A DNA stretch of 64,000 nt. Origin: CAYTZN01 sp964442495. GTDB taxonomy: Bacteria > Pseudomonadota > Gammaproteobacteria > Legionellales > Legionellaceae. The position numbers and the translations under genes are program-made. The stretch spans positions 7,599 to 71,598 of the forward strand of contig CAYTZN010000011.1 of the NCBI GenBank assembly GCA_964442495.1. Reading direction: 5' to 3'. This document shows, one piece after another, positions 18,061 through 27,093 of the stretch. The notes beneath the pieces are model-generated. The model worked only from the letters and a program-made list of their open reading frames with translations, was not told the origin of the DNA and did not search any database. Position 1 is the stretch's first letter, and each line of letters opens with the position of its first letter.

Positions 18061-19388
18061 GCATTAAAAAACCAAATCAGCCTGGACAATCTCGGAGTGG
18101 ATTAGCTGAACTTAAGTCAAGACTTATGTTTGTGGTTATAGGAATATTAGTTTATCGTTTAGGTGCTCATATTCCTGTACCAGGTTTAGATCCTCAAAAG
18201 CTCGCTAACTTTTTCAATGAGCAACAGAATACAATATTTGGTTTGTTTAATATGTTTTCTGGTGGTGCGTTGTCAAGGGTTACAGTTTTTGCAATAGGAA
18301 TAATGCCATATATTTCAGCGTCTATTATGATTCAGTTGTTTACTGTAATCGTTCCGGCACTGGAGCAGCTTAAAAAGGAAGGCGAAGCAGGTCGTAGGAA
18401 AATAAACCAGTACACTCGCTATTTGACACTTTTGTTGGCTGTTTTCCAGTCTATGGGAATGGCACGATGGTTGGTAGGACAACAAATAGCACTTGAACCT
18501 GGTCTGGTTTTCTATTTTACAGCAGTAGCTACACTTGTAACAGGAACCATGTTTTTGATGTGGTTAGGTGAGCAGATCACAGAAAAGGGCGTTGGTAATG
18601 GTATTTCGCTAATTATCTTTTCAGGGATTGTGTCTAGTATGCCTAGTGCGTTGGCATCCGTGTTTCAGCAAGTAAAGGAAGGGCAAATGCAAGCCTTAAC
18701 TTTATTGCTTGTGGGTATTATTGTTGTTGTTGTAACTGGCTTTGTAGTTTTCATGGAGCGTGGACAGCGTCGTATACGTGTGAACTATGCTCAGCGAACC
18801 CAAGGAAGAAAAGTGTATGCGGCTCAAACAAGCCACTTACCCTTGAAAATTAATATGGCGGGAGTTATTCCCCCGATATTCGCATCAAGCATTATATTGC
18901 TACCTGCAACCTTGGCTCAATTTTTTGCGCACGGCAAAGGTATGGATTGGCTGGCGGATATTGGTATGGCGCTATCACCAGGGCAGCCTCTTTACCTGAT
19001 AGTTTATGCCATAGCTATTTTGTTCTTCGCTTTCTTTTACACGGCATTGGTTTTTAATCCAAAAGATACAGCTGACAACTTAAAAAAATCAGGTGCATAT
19101 ATCCCTGGTATTCGGCCTGGTGAGCAAACCTCACGTTACATCGATACGGTGATGACACGTTTAACTTTAGTAGGGGCTTTGTACTTGGTTTTAGTTTGTC
19201 TTCTACCACAGATTTTGATGTATACGTGGCATGTTCCATTTTATTTTGGCGGAACCTCATTGCTGATTATAGTTGTTGTAATTATGGATTTTGTTGCTCA
19301 AATACAAGCCCATTTAATGACGCAACAATATGATTCACTTATGAAAAAAGCCAATTTCAAAGGCACAAAATTGCCTGGCCTATTATGA
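18057..19388 (+). CDS. secY: Protein translocase subunit SecY
   Basis: Central channel of the Sec translocon in the inner membrane, 443 aa with ten hydrophobic segments. Starts at a GTG coupled to the rplO stop. The GVGNGISLIIFSGI and AQRTQGRKVYAAQTSHLPLK segments are conserved SecY motifs. Penultimate gene of the spc operon. Confidence 0.98.
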   Translation: MSIKKPNQPGQSRSGLAELKSRLMFVVIGILVYRLGAHIPVPGLDPQKLANFFNEQQNTIFGLFNMFSGGALSRVTVFAIGIMPYISASIMIQLFTVIVPALEQLKKEGEAGRRKINQYTRYLTLLLAVFQSMGMARWLVGQQIALEPGLVFYFTAVATLVTGTMFLMWLGEQITEKGVGNGISLIIFSGIVSSMPSALASVFQQVKEGQMQALTLLLVGIIVVVVTGFVVFMERGQRRIRVNYAQRTQGRKVYAAQTSHLPLKINMAGVIPPIFASSIILLPATLAQFFAHGKGMDWLADIGMALSPGQPLYLIVYAIAILFFAFFYTALVFNPKDTADNLKKSGAYIPGIRPGEQTSRYIDTVMTRLTLVGALYLVLVCLLPQILMYTWHVPFYFGGTSLLIIVVVIMDFVAQIQAHLMTQQYDSLMKKANFKGTKLPGLL

Positions 19389-19406
19389 TTATTATCGGAG
19401 TTAGTA

Positions 19407-19520
19407 ATGAAAGTTAGAGCATCAGTAAAGCGAATTTGCCGTAACTGCAAAATTATCAAACGTAGTGGCACTATACGTGTAATTTGTAAAGATGCACGGC
19501 ACAAGCAACGCCAAGGCTAG
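19407..19520 (+). CDS. rpmJ: 50S ribosomal protein L36
   Basis: A 37-residue protein beginning MKVRASVKRICRNCKI. Zinc ligands C11, C14, C27 and H32 are all present (C-x2-C-x12-C-x4-H), so it is the zinc-containing form. It has CGGAG just upstream (19396-19400) and lies 18 nt after secY, its normal place at the end of the spc operon. Confidence 0.95.
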   Translation: MKVRASVKRICRNCKIIKRSGTIRVICKDARHKQRQG

Positions 19521-19529
19521 ACGCGGCGC

Positions 19530-19558
19530 TTGATTTTAGTTTGGTAAAATAGTATTCT
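19530..19558 (+). promoter_or_regulatory. Candidate promoter of the alpha operon
   Basis: TTGATT (19530-19535), a 17-nt spacer and TATTCT (19553-19558) lie in the 81-nt rpmJ-rpsM gap, about 43 nt before rpsM. An internal promoter is expected here by analogy with E. coli. The match is moderate. Confidence 0.35.
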
Positions 19559-19601
19559 TCTGTCCCTTTCTGGCAGAGCAAAATAACGTTCGGAGAAATT
19601 A

Positions 19602-19958
19602 ATGGCTCGTATCGCAGGTGTTAACATAGCGGACCACAAACATGTTGTGATTGCGCTTACATCGATCTACGGAATTGGTCGACCTACATCTATAAAGCTG
19701 TGTGATCAAATTGATGTGGATCCTGCAACTAAAGTGTCTCAACTGACTGAAGAACAGTTGGAATTATTGAGAACCGAAATTGCAAAAATGACAGTGGAAG
19801 GCGACCTGCGTCGTGTTGTCACAATGAATATTAAGCGCCTAATGGATTTGGGTTGTTACCGTGGTTTAAGGCATCGAAGAGGCCTTCCATTACGTGGACA
19901 ACGTACCAAAACAAATGCCAGAACCCGAAAAGGTCGTCGCAAAGGCTCAAATGGTTGA
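19602..19958 (+). CDS. rpsM: 30S ribosomal protein S13
   Basis: S13 (118 aa), contacting P-site tRNA and 50S bridge B1. MARIAGVNIADHKHVVIAL and the GLPLRGQRTKTNARTRKG tail are diagnostic. CGGAGA precedes the ATG. First gene of the alpha operon. Confidence 0.98.
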   Translation: MARIAGVNIADHKHVVIALTSIYGIGRPTSIKLCDQIDVDPATKVSQLTEEQLELLRTEIAKMTVEGDLRRVVTMNIKRLMDLGCYRGLRHRRGLPLRGQRTKTNARTRKGRRKGSNG

Positions 19959-19979
19959 TTTTTCATGTAGGAAATTAAG

Positions 19980-20378
19980 ATGGCTATAAGCAAGGCAAAG
20001 CAACAAAAAGTCCGAAAAAAAATTAAGCGTGTTGTTTCTGATGGAATAGTACATGTCCATGCTTCTTTTAATAACACGATTGTTACTTTTACTGACCGTC
20101 AAGGTAATGCATTATGTTGGGCAACGTCTGGTGGTTCAGGCTTTAGGGGGTCTCGTAAAAGTACTCCTTATGCTGCACAGATTGCAACTGAACGAGCATC
20201 AGCTACGGCTAAAGAATATGGCATGAAGTCTGTTGCTGTGTTTATTCATGGTCCTGGACCAGGTCGCGAATCAACTATTCGTGAGTTGATATCGCAGGAT
20301 TTCAAGATTGTAGAAATAACCGATGTAACTGGCATACCGCATAATGGGTGTAAGCCGCCTAAAAAACGTCGTGTATAA
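19980..20378 (+). CDS. rpsK: 30S ribosomal protein S11
   Basis: S11 (132 aa) of the 30S platform, close to the E-site codon. FNNTIVTFTDRQGNALCW and the C-terminal DVTGIPHNGCKPPKKRRV identify it. Confidence 0.98.
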   Translation: MAISKAKQQKVRKKIKRVVSDGIVHVHASFNNTIVTFTDRQGNALCWATSGGSGFRGSRKSTPYAAQIATERASATAKEYGMKSVAVFIHGPGPGRESTIRELISQDFKIVEITDVTGIPHNGCKPPKKRRV

Positions 20379-20394
20379 GATTCAGGAGTGAGGA

Positions 20395-21015
20395 ATGGCT
20401 AGATATCTAGGTCCAAAGTGTAAATTATCTCGCAGAGAAGGCACTGATCTATTATTAAAAAGTGGTGTGCGTGACCATAAGTCTAAATGCAAATCAGAAA
20501 AACAACCTGGACAGCATGGTGACAAGCGACCTCGTTTGAGTGACTATGGTGTTCAGCTCCGCGAAAAACAAAAAATTCGTCGTTTGTATGGTGTTTTGGA
20601 AAAACAATTCCGTAACTACTATAAAATGGCAGCAAAACAAAAGGGTTCTACAGGTGAAAACCTGATGGGTCTTTTAGAGCGACGCTTAGATAATGTTGTT
20701 TATCGCATGGGCTTTGCAAGTACTCGCGCAGAAGCTCGTCAACTTGTAGCACATAAAGCGATCCTTGTTAATGATAAACTGGTTAATATCGCTTCTTTCT
20801 TGGTTAAATCCGGAGATGTGATATCTGTTCGCCAGAAAGCTAAAAGCCAAGGTAGAGTGCAAGCTGCAGTTGCTCTGTCTGAGCAGCGTGCATCCTGTGA
20901 TTGGTTGACTGTGGATATGGGTACATTCAAGGGGACATTTACTGCATTACCAACCTTGAGTGATTTATCTGCTGATTTTAACGTTAACTTGGTGGTAGAA
21001 CTTTACTCTAAGTAA
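20395..21015 (+). CDS. rpsD: 30S ribosomal protein S4
   Basis: S4 (206 aa), 16S assembly initiator; in E. coli the repressor of this operon. The ARYLGPKCKLSRREGTDL start and an S4 RNA-binding domain (residues 96-160, RLDNVVYRMGFASTRAEARQ) are present. Confidence 0.98.
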   Translation: MARYLGPKCKLSRREGTDLLLKSGVRDHKSKCKSEKQPGQHGDKRPRLSDYGVQLREKQKIRRLYGVLEKQFRNYYKMAAKQKGSTGENLMGLLERRLDNVVYRMGFASTRAEARQLVAHKAILVNDKLVNIASFLVKSGDVISVRQKAKSQGRVQAAVALSEQRASCDWLTVDMGTFKGTFTALPTLSDLSADFNVNLVVELYSK

Positions 21016-21033
21016 GATCGGAGACATAGCCGA

Positions 21034-22023
21034 ATGACTGATATTAATGAAATGCTAACGCCAAAAGTTCTGAAAGTACACTCGGAATCTAAGAATCATT
21101 CACGAGTTGTTTTAGAGCCATTGGAAAGAGGTTTTGGCCATACACTCGGCAATGCCTTAAGACGTATTTTAATGTCTTCCATGCCTGGTAGTGCTATCAC
21201 TGAAGTGTCTATTGATGGTGTCTTGCATGAATACAGTACAATAGAAGGTGTGCAAGAAGATGTGGTTAACATTCTTCTGAATCTGAAGGACGTTGCAATT
21301 CGAATGTCAGTAGGCGATGAAGCTCTTCTTACATTGACCAAGCAAGGTCCTTGCCAAATTACTGCAGCTGATATTCAAGTTACTCATGGCGTTGAAATTT
21401 TAAACCCTGAATTAATTATTGCTAATTTGAATGAAAACGGCAAAATCAACATGACGTTGAAAGTTGAAAAAGGCATTGGTTTTCATTCAACAGATACCTT
21501 CGTTCGTTTGCTCGATGATGAAGTTCAACAAAAATCAGTTGGGAAGTTGAAAATTGACAACACGTTTTCTCCAGTAAAAAAAGTTGCTTACTTTGTAGAT
21601 AACGCTCGTGTTGAAAACCGTACTGATTTGGATAAATTAACCATTGATTTACAAACAAATGGAACAATTGATCCTGAAGAAGCTATTCGAATTTCTGCAA
21701 GTATATTGCAACGTCAATTGCATGCATTTGTTGATATGAAATTTGAAGAGTCTCGCTCTGATAATAAAGAACGAAATGACTATGATCCTGTATTATTAAG
21801 ACCTGTCGATGACCTAGAGCTTACAGTTCGCTCGGCAAATTGCTTAAAAGCTGAAAATATATATTACATTGGTGATTTGGTTCAAAAATCAGAAAATGAA
21901 TTATTAAAAACCCCCAATCTGGGTAAGAAGTCCCTGACAGAGATCAAAGATGTATTAGCATCGCGTTCATTGTCTTTGGGAATGAAACTTGAGAATTGGC
22001 CGCCTGAAAATTTAGGTGAGTAA
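21034..22023 (+). CDS. rpoA: RNA polymerase alpha subunit
   Basis: Alpha subunit, 329 aa. The N-terminal dimerisation domain (to about 235, with LEPLERGFGHTLGNALRRIL) is followed by a linker and the C-terminal domain (about 250-320) containing TVRSANCLKAENI and TPNLGKKSLTEIKD, which bind UP elements and activators. Usual place between rpsD and rplQ. Confidence 0.98.
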   Translation: MTDINEMLTPKVLKVHSESKNHSRVVLEPLERGFGHTLGNALRRILMSSMPGSAITEVSIDGVLHEYSTIEGVQEDVVNILLNLKDVAIRMSVGDEALLTLTKQGPCQITAADIQVTHGVEILNPELIIANLNENGKINMTLKVEKGIGFHSTDTFVRLLDDEVQQKSVGKLKIDNTFSPVKKVAYFVDNARVENRTDLDKLTIDLQTNGTIDPEEAIRISASILQRQLHAFVDMKFEESRSDNKERNDYDPVLLRPVDDLELTVRSANCLKAENIYYIGDLVQKSENELLKTPNLGKKSLTEIKDVLASRSLSLGMKLENWPPENLGE

Positions 22024-22063
22024 TTTTATATAGCTTATTATAAAGCTGTTAGGAGTCTTAGTC

Positions 22064-22450
22064 ATGCGACACCGTAATTCTGGCCGTAGTTTTAGCCGAA
22101 CAAGCAGTCACCGTAAAGCCATGTTTTCTAACATGTGCACCTCGTTGATTGAACATGAACTTATTAAAACAACGTTAGCAAAAGCAAAAGAATTGCGCCG
22201 CTATGTTGAGCCATTGATAACTGTTGGTAAAACGGATTCAGTAGCTTCACGACGTTATGTATTTGATACATTGCGATCTAAAAGTGCTGTTGGAAAGTTA
22301 TTTACTACTTTAGGCCCACGTTATATTGAGCGTCCAGGCGGTTATGTACGTGTATTAAAGTGTGGTTATAGAGCGGGTGATAATGCTCCTATGGCTATTG
22401 TTGAGCTGGTTGATAGGCCAGAAGCCAACCATGACGTTTCAGAAGATTAA
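22064..22450 (+). CDS. rplQ: 50S ribosomal protein L17
   Basis: L17 (128 aa). MRHRNSGRSFSRTSSHRKAM and the ERPGGYVRVLKCGYRAGDNAP core are diagnostic. Last gene of the ribosomal cluster, followed at once by a strong terminator. Confidence 0.98.
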   Translation: MRHRNSGRSFSRTSSHRKAMFSNMCTSLIEHELIKTTLAKAKELRRYVEPLITVGKTDSVASRRYVFDTLRSKSAVGKLFTTLGPRYIERPGGYVRVLKCGYRAGDNAPMAIVELVDRPEANHDVSED

Positions 22451-22464
22451 TCTTTGCTGCAAAT

Positions 22465-22490
22465 AAAAAACCAGGGTATCCTGGTTTTTT
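22465..22490 (+). terminator. Strong intrinsic terminator after rplQ
   Basis: AAAAAACCAGG (22465-22475) pairs perfectly with CCTGGTTTTTT (22480-22490) around a GTAT loop, giving an 11-bp stem with a T tract. It ends the whole str-S10-spc-alpha block and would also work on the other strand. Confidence 0.9.
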
Positions 22491-22514
22491 TATATTTAAT
22501 ATTTTTGTATTTTA

Positions 22515-23279
22515 GGGCTTGTTTACAATTCAAATTGGTAACCACATAAACCCGCAGGCCAATGCCACCATAGACGCATAATTTTTTTTCAATTTATTGT
22601 ACCTTGCCGCTATGGTGCAAAAATATTTGAGCCTTGCAAATTTTTTTTCCACTAGATGTCGGTATTTGTATAAACTCCAGTCCATATCATCATTGCCTAT
22701 TGTTGAGTTATATTTTCTTGGGATTATAGGATTTAATAATTTCTGCTTGATTATTTCGCGTAATTCCTCTTTATCATATCCTTTATCAGCAATCGTACAA
22801 TCTGCAGGTGGTGGTTGCACAATGAATTCTGGTGCAACTTTGCAATCGTGTACTTCTCCTCTCGTGGGGATAAAATCAAGCGGTAAGCCATGTGCATTAG
22901 CGGACACATATATTTTTGCCATATTTCCAGCTACCGATTTCCCAATTGCCTCATCATCTGCACTAGCAGCATCAGTGTTATGTCGATGGGCTTTGACAAT
23001 AAACTCTTACTCAAAATCCGGGTTCTGAGCTAGGGCTTTAAAAATGTTCATTAATTTATTTTTAGAAGAGCAACGGTTAAATTGTTAATAAATCGAAATC
23101 CATACGCCAAAGAGTGATGGTAGGTCACGCCAAGGCAGTTTTGTGTGTATACGGTATAAAATTTCTTCCACTGTTTTTCGTAAATTAGGCTTGTCATTAA
23201 TTCCGTGTTTGCGCATGATACTTCGTAGCTTTGACCAGTGTTTATCTTTGAGTATAGGTCTTAGGATTGTAAGCTGGCC
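22515..23279 (-). mobile_element. Decayed IS5-family insertion sequence (about 765 bp)
   Basis: The ends are imperfect inverted repeats: GGGCTTGTTTACAATTC at 22515 and, on the other strand, GGCCAGCTTACAATCC ending at 23279 (12 matches with one gap). The element is flanked by TTA on both sides (22512-22514 and 23280-23282), the 3-bp target duplication expected for IS5-type elements. It contains one degenerate transposase on the minus strand. Insertion is immediately downstream of the ribosomal cluster terminator. Confidence 0.75.
22530..23270 (-). pseudogene. IS5-family DDE transposase, inactivated
   Basis: A single minus-strand frame reads through the whole element. The N-terminal part has the family motif PWRDLPSLFGVW, followed by an in-frame TAA (23085-23087), then QNPDFE and a second TAA (23007-23009), then VKAHRHNTDAAS and the intact C-terminal part (KGYDKEELR, VEKKFARLKYF). 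Where the family has the first catalytic Asp (EFIDxS), the copy reads EFI directly followed by VKAH, so the Asp seems deleted. No proper start codon is seen. Non-functional remnant. Confidence 0.8.
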
Positions 23280-23310
23280 TTATATAGCGACGGCAGGCAG
23301 ATATCCTCCG

Positions 23311-24126
23311 TTATTTGCTATGCTTGTCAATCATTGCTGAGGCAATGCTCATGATCATCATAGCTAACTCAGGATTTCCGTGATCTTCAAGATGCCACGC
23401 AGCGGACAAGGCTGCATAAGATAAAACCCATTTAAGTAAACGACGTTTATTTAATCCGCTGGCTTTCGTCACGATATCAATTTGTTGCTCTAAACGTCCA
23501 GGTTTTGTTGCTATATCTAAGTTGGGGTTACAGAATATATTAGCAAAATCGTAACCTCGTTCACCGACCAAGCTTTTGGGGTCGATCGCGAGCCACCCAC
23601 GCACACCAAAATCGAGTACATTGCCATGATGAATATCACCATGTAGAACAACGACCTCTTGCGGGTTATTTAATAATTCGTCAGCTATTTTCATGGCGTT
23701 ATAAAAGACGCCCTCATACTTTTGTGAGGCCTTGTACAGAGCACTAAACCAGTCAGATAATGGTGTTAGTGTACTAGGTATACTGGCTTTATTGGTTTGG
23801 GCATGAAGATGACTTATAACTTTACAGATAATGCGTGTTGCTTCATCATCTTGATGATGTGTTGCCATCTTTATGAGCGAGTATTCTCCCGTAGCACGCT
23901 CCATAAGTAACGCATTACTATCATGAGCGTGTATTTGAGCACTTCCTTGGCCATCCCACCAAACCATTAATTTTCTGCTTGCTTGCTCTTCAGTTGCCCT
24001 GACAATTTTTAACATGGCAGGCATGTTTTTATATCGAACGGGCAGCAGTTTGCTGGTGAGTGTCGTTATGGCGTCTCCATCTATTACTAAATTCCATTTT
24101 TTAATATATATATCAAATGTATTCAT
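23311..24126 (-). CDS. APH(6)-type aminoglycoside/hydroxyurea kinase
   Basis: Predicted 271-aa phosphotransferase of the APH(6)/hydroxyurea kinase family (streptomycin 6-phosphotransferase type). It has the catalytic loop LHGDIHHGN (161-169, with D164 and N169) and the metal-binding IDPK (D182) followed by the family-typical GERGYDFANIFCNP. AGGT precedes the ATG on the minus strand. It lies right beside the IS remnant, in front of tag. Whether it confers resistance or phosphorylates another substrate cannot be told from the sequence. Confidence 0.85.
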   Translation of the reverse strand: MNTFDIYIKKWNLVIDGDAITTLTSKLLPVRYKNMPAMLKIVRATEEQASRKLMVWWDGQGSAQIHAHDSNALLMERATGEYSLIKMATHHQDDEATRIICKVISHLHAQTNKASIPSTLTPLSDWFSALYKASQKYEGVFYNAMKIADELLNNPQEVVVLHGDIHHGNVLDFGVRGWLAIDPKSLVGERGYDFANIFCNPNLDIATKPGRLEQQIDIVTKASGLNKRRLLKWVLSYAALSAAWHLEDHGNPELAMMIMSIASAMIDKHSK

Positions 24127-24163
24127 AACGGTGACCTGGATTGATACTTTTTAACACATATGA

Positions 24164-24727
24164 TTATTGTTTATAGCAAATACAATTCATGGTGTGATCG
24201 TTAACCATTCCCGTAGCTTGCATAAAGGCATAACAAATTGTGCTTCCTATAAATTTAAAACCTCGCTTTTTCAAGTCTTTTGCCATTGCGTCTGAAATGG
24301 CAGTTGTTGTTGGAACCTCTGCGGATTTTGCCCGGTGGTTGTGTATAGGGCATCCATTAACAAAGCTCCAAATATAATTTGAAAAATCCCCTGGATTTGC
24401 TCTTATCTTCAAGAAAGCATGCGCGTTGACTATAACGGCTTCAATTTTTAAACGGTGGCGAATGATTCCTTCAGCGTTCATCAAGCTCGCTATTTTATTT
24501 TGATCATAGCGTGCGATTACTTCCGCATCAAAATTATCAAAACAAGCGCGAAAATTGTCCCTTTTTTTTAAAATGGTAAGCCAGTTTAATCCTGCTTGCA
24601 TTCCTTCTAAAATTAAAAACTCAAATAATAATCGCTCATCATAAACAGGAACTCCCCATTCGTGATCATGGTAGCGAATATAAAGAGGGTTATCGTTTAC
24701 CCATGCACAACGATCTTCAATTGTCAT
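24164..24727 (-). CDS. tag: DNA-3-methyladenine glycosylase I
   Basis: Base-excision repair enzyme removing 3-methyladenine, 187 aa as in E. coli. Zinc ligands equivalent to E. coli C4 and H17 are C7 and H20 and the C-terminal VNDH and C of the NCICYKQ end supply the others. The catalytic Glu is E41 in LEGMQAGLNW. The KKRGFKFIGSTICYAFMQA segment (here quoted in part) is highly conserved. Lies between the kinase and the hydrolase, all on the minus strand. Confidence 0.95.
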   Translation of the reverse strand: MTIEDRCAWVNDNPLYIRYHDHEWGVPVYDERLLFEFLILEGMQAGLNWLTILKKRDNFRACFDNFDAEVIARYDQNKIASLMNAEGIIRHRLKIEAVIVNAHAFLKIRANPGDFSNYIWSFVNGCPIHNHRAKSAEVPTTTAISDAMAKDLKKRGFKFIGSTICYAFMQATGMVNDHTMNCICYKQ

Positions 24728-24747
24728 TATAACCTCATGATATAAAT

Positions 24748-25554
24748 TTAATAATTAACAGGTTGCAATCGATTTAGAAAAGTTTGAACGACAGCAGAAA
24801 ATCGCTCAGGTTGATCAAATGGAACCGCATGTCCCGCGTTTGTTATCTGTACTGTTTCTAAGTGTTGATTGATTTCAGAGAGACTTGCCGCTGTTTCAGC
24901 TGTCACCACCGAACCAACGTCTCCAATGATGAGAAGGCTTGGAATGTCGAGGGTATTCATGAGCTGGGTATAGTCAGGATTTGGTGGTCTCAAAATGTCG
25001 AAGGCATGAATGCTCGTTTGAAATCTTGCTTGTGCAAATAATTCAATCATCTCTTGTGGTCGGTTATCTCGAGCTCGACGTTCAGCTAAATATCTCTCTT
25101 TTGGTTGATTGAGAATTTGACGATGAATATCAATGATATCACTTTTGTAAACGTCATATTGACGTTCAGGGGTTAAAAACGTTGGATCTGCTAAAATAAG
25201 CGCTCTCAGTTGTTTTCGGAGCTGACTGGCAACCACTGCAGCGGTCATGCCTCCCATAGAATGCCCAATAATTATTGGCGATTCGAGTCCAAGCGTTTCG
25301 ATAAGGCATAACACATCAGTAGCGAGATGATTATAACTGTAGCCATGCTCAAGCGCGCTGGAATATCCATGGCCCCGAGCATCTGGCATAACAACGTCAT
25401 AATCTCTTTCCAGTGAGCGCGCTAAAGGCGTCCAGCACGCTCCATTTAGCATTAACCCATGCAGTAGAACAATGGGAGGCTTGTTGCCGCCAGTTCGAAT
25501 GTAATGGACGTCAATGCCATTTGCCTTACATGTTCGCATTATCCAGCTAGCCAT
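24748..25554 (-). CDS. Alpha/beta hydrolase
   Basis: Predicted 268-aa alpha/beta-fold hydrolase. Motifs: oxyanion region LLHGLMLNG, nucleophile elbow GHSMGG (Ser99), and late His in NAGHAVPFDQ. ATG 25554 is chosen over an in-frame TTG at 25569 because GAGA lies upstream. It is closest in general layout to esterases and C-C hydrolases; the substrate is unknown. Possibly cotranscribed with tag (20-nt gap). Confidence 0.8.
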   Translation of the reverse strand: MASWIMRTCKANGIDVHYIRTGGNKPPIVLLHGLMLNGACWTPLARSLERDYDVVMPDARGHGYSSALEHGYSYNHLATDVLCLIETLGLESPIIIGHSMGGMTAAVVASQLRKQLRALILADPTFLTPERQYDVYKSDIIDIHRQILNQPKERYLAERRARDNRPQEMIELFAQARFQTSIHAFDILRPPNPDYTQLMNTLDIPSLLIIGDVGSVVTAETAASLSEINQHLETVQITNAGHAVPFDQPERFSAVVQTFLNRLQPVNY

Positions 25555-25839
25555 ATTATTCTCTATCAATAAAAAAATTTTTTATGGGAGTGTATTTTGA
25601 AAAAAATCACCCGAACGTTGATATGTTTTTTATAATTTGTAAGCGCTCGATTAACCTGATGTGTAAGTACTCTTTTAATAAAGACTTACTGGATTATACC
25701 AATTTTAAATAATCAGTATGAAAAAACTAGCGATTTTAGTAACGAAAGGAATTTGAAGAGGGGGCTTTTATAGTTGCTAAATAAATATTCACATAATCAG
25801 CATCCTTGCTTTTTTGTGTTTTTTTGTGCTTTTTTAGCA

Positions 25840-26097
25840 ATGTTACATGCAGAGCTTATGAATATCTGCAAAGACATCGTTTTGATTTATTAGCATGCCA
25901 ATCCAGCAGCACCAGAAGAGGGCGGTGGTGGAGGGTTGTCTGCGTTCCGTTTACTATTTGCTTCAGCAGTACAAGAGGGGAAAAAGCTCTTACGTCTTGG
26001 CGATGGACTTGGGCGTGTTGCAATTGGAATTGTGGGTTTTGTATCGATATATGGACATGGTTCGGATATTTTCTGTGTCATATTAAAGCTCAATTGA
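25840..26097 (+). pseudogene. Amber-interrupted small ORF, unknown family
   Basis: The frame starts ATG at 25840 (MLHAELMNICKDIVLIY), hits TAG at 25891, then continues with HANPAAPEEGGGGG, then LSAFRLLFASAVQEGKKL and a hydrophobic stretch RVAIGIVGFVSIYGHG before TGA at 26095. The Pro-Ala/Gly5 linker encoded by five different or mixed Gly codons suggests selection on protein once. A TTG at about 25929 has GGTGGAGG just before it, so a shorter product is conceivable. Family not recognised. Confidence 0.3.
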
Positions 26098-26277
26098 TTA
26101 ACTTGGGGTAAGAATTATTTAATATAAGCCTTAAGGAAATATTAAGAGATCAAAAATTATTTGTTAGTAGCCGTCCACCATGCTTCAAATCGAAAGGGGT
26201 GAGTGTGGTAAACGGTTATTCGAGGAAGAGGAAGATCATTTGATGTAAAATTGGGGGTGTTTATTACACTAGTCTAA

Positions 26278-26304
26278 ACGACGTTGACGACGTTGACGAC
26301 GTTG
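26278..26304 (+). repeat. Three tandem ACGACGTTG repeats
   Basis: Three perfect 9-bp copies lie at 26278-26286, 26287-26295 and 26296-26304. In the frame that continues into LAKARYLNNLGVRTQNPW they would encode Thr-Thr-Leu three times, but a TAA precedes them directly. Short sequence repeat, in degenerate DNA. Confidence 0.85.
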
Positions 26305-26512
26305 GCCAAGGCAAGGTATCTGAACAATTTAGGTGTGAGGACGCAGAATCCGTGGTTTGAAGCAATGAGGCTACTTCGTTTGTATGAAAGGTCAATGTCT
26401 TAAATGGATAGCTAAAAGTAACGTATGGGATATCGCGTACAACAAGGCGAGAGGACTGGGACCATAAAGGTTCCAGCCACTCGATTTTTTACAAAGCAGG
26501 CTGAGGTGACCT

Positions 26513-26998
26513 CTAGAACGGGATATCATCATCCAATTCATCAAAGGCATTTTGTGCATTGGTTTGCGCAGCCATTTCGGGTCGTTGAGTCGTAGAGCCT
26601 TGTGATGGTTGTGAGGCCGCTGAAGCGTGAGGCATTTCATTATACGCAGGTGACGCGCTGCCTTTGCTGTCAAGCATTTGAATATCAGATGCAACGATTT
26701 CTGTAGTGTAGCGATCTTGCCCTTGAGGGTCTTGCCATTTGCGCGTACGCAGGCTTCCTTCAACATAGAGCTTAGAGCCTTTACGAACATATTCACCAGC
26801 AATTTCACCTAGGCGGTTGAAGCACACCACGCGGTGCCATTCTGTGCGCTCTTGTTTATCACCAGATTGTTTATCTTTCCATGTTTCACTGGTGGCAACG
26901 GATAAAGTGGTTACTGCATTGCCATTTGGCATGTAGCGAACGTCAGGATCGACGCCAACATTACCTACGAGTATTACTTTGTTAATCCCACGGGCCAT
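26513..26998 (-). CDS. ssb: Single-stranded DNA-binding protein
   Basis: SSB, 161 aa. OB fold at residues 1-110 (MARGINKVILVGNVGVDPD, WHRVVCFNRLGEIAGEYVRKG), a Gln/Ser/Ala-rich linker and the acidic tip DELDDDIPF that recruits repair and replication partners. ATG 26998 is selected for its GGAG at the right distance; upstream in-frame codons are not needed. It lies downstream of the MFS gene on the same strand. Confidence 0.97.
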   Translation of the reverse strand: MARGINKVILVGNVGVDPDVRYMPNGNAVTTLSVATSETWKDKQSGDKQERTEWHRVVCFNRLGEIAGEYVRKGSKLYVEGSLRTRKWQDPQGQDRYTTEIVASDIQMLDSKGSASPAYNEMPHASAASQPSQGSTTQRPEMAAQTNAQNAFDELDDDIPF

Positions 26999-27093
26999 AT
27001 ATTTCTCCATTATGCGATAGTTAGCCAAATATTATACCCAATATTTGTTGCATTGCGTAGGTCTGTAAAATGCCAAACATTGATGATGTGATT

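Larger units (their letters stand above)
25555..26512. other. Gene-poor 0.95-kb region with coding remnants
   Basis: No convincing intact gene. One plus-strand frame (25840-26097) reads as a plausible protein but is broken by TAG at 25891. Another (26278-26388) starts right after a stop and ends NPWFEAMRLLRLYERSMS. Three perfect ACGACGTTG repeats occur at 26278-26304. The region looks like decayed accessory DNA beside ssb. Confidence 0.5.

Noticed and set aside
22465..23300. CRISPR or phage signature in the accessory block
   Set aside because: No regularly spaced repeats and no phage genes; the block is explained by one IS5-type remnant.
26392..26808. Long minus-strand frame overlapping ssb
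   Set aside because: It overlaps most of the clearly conserved ssb coding region in another frame, without its own motifs.
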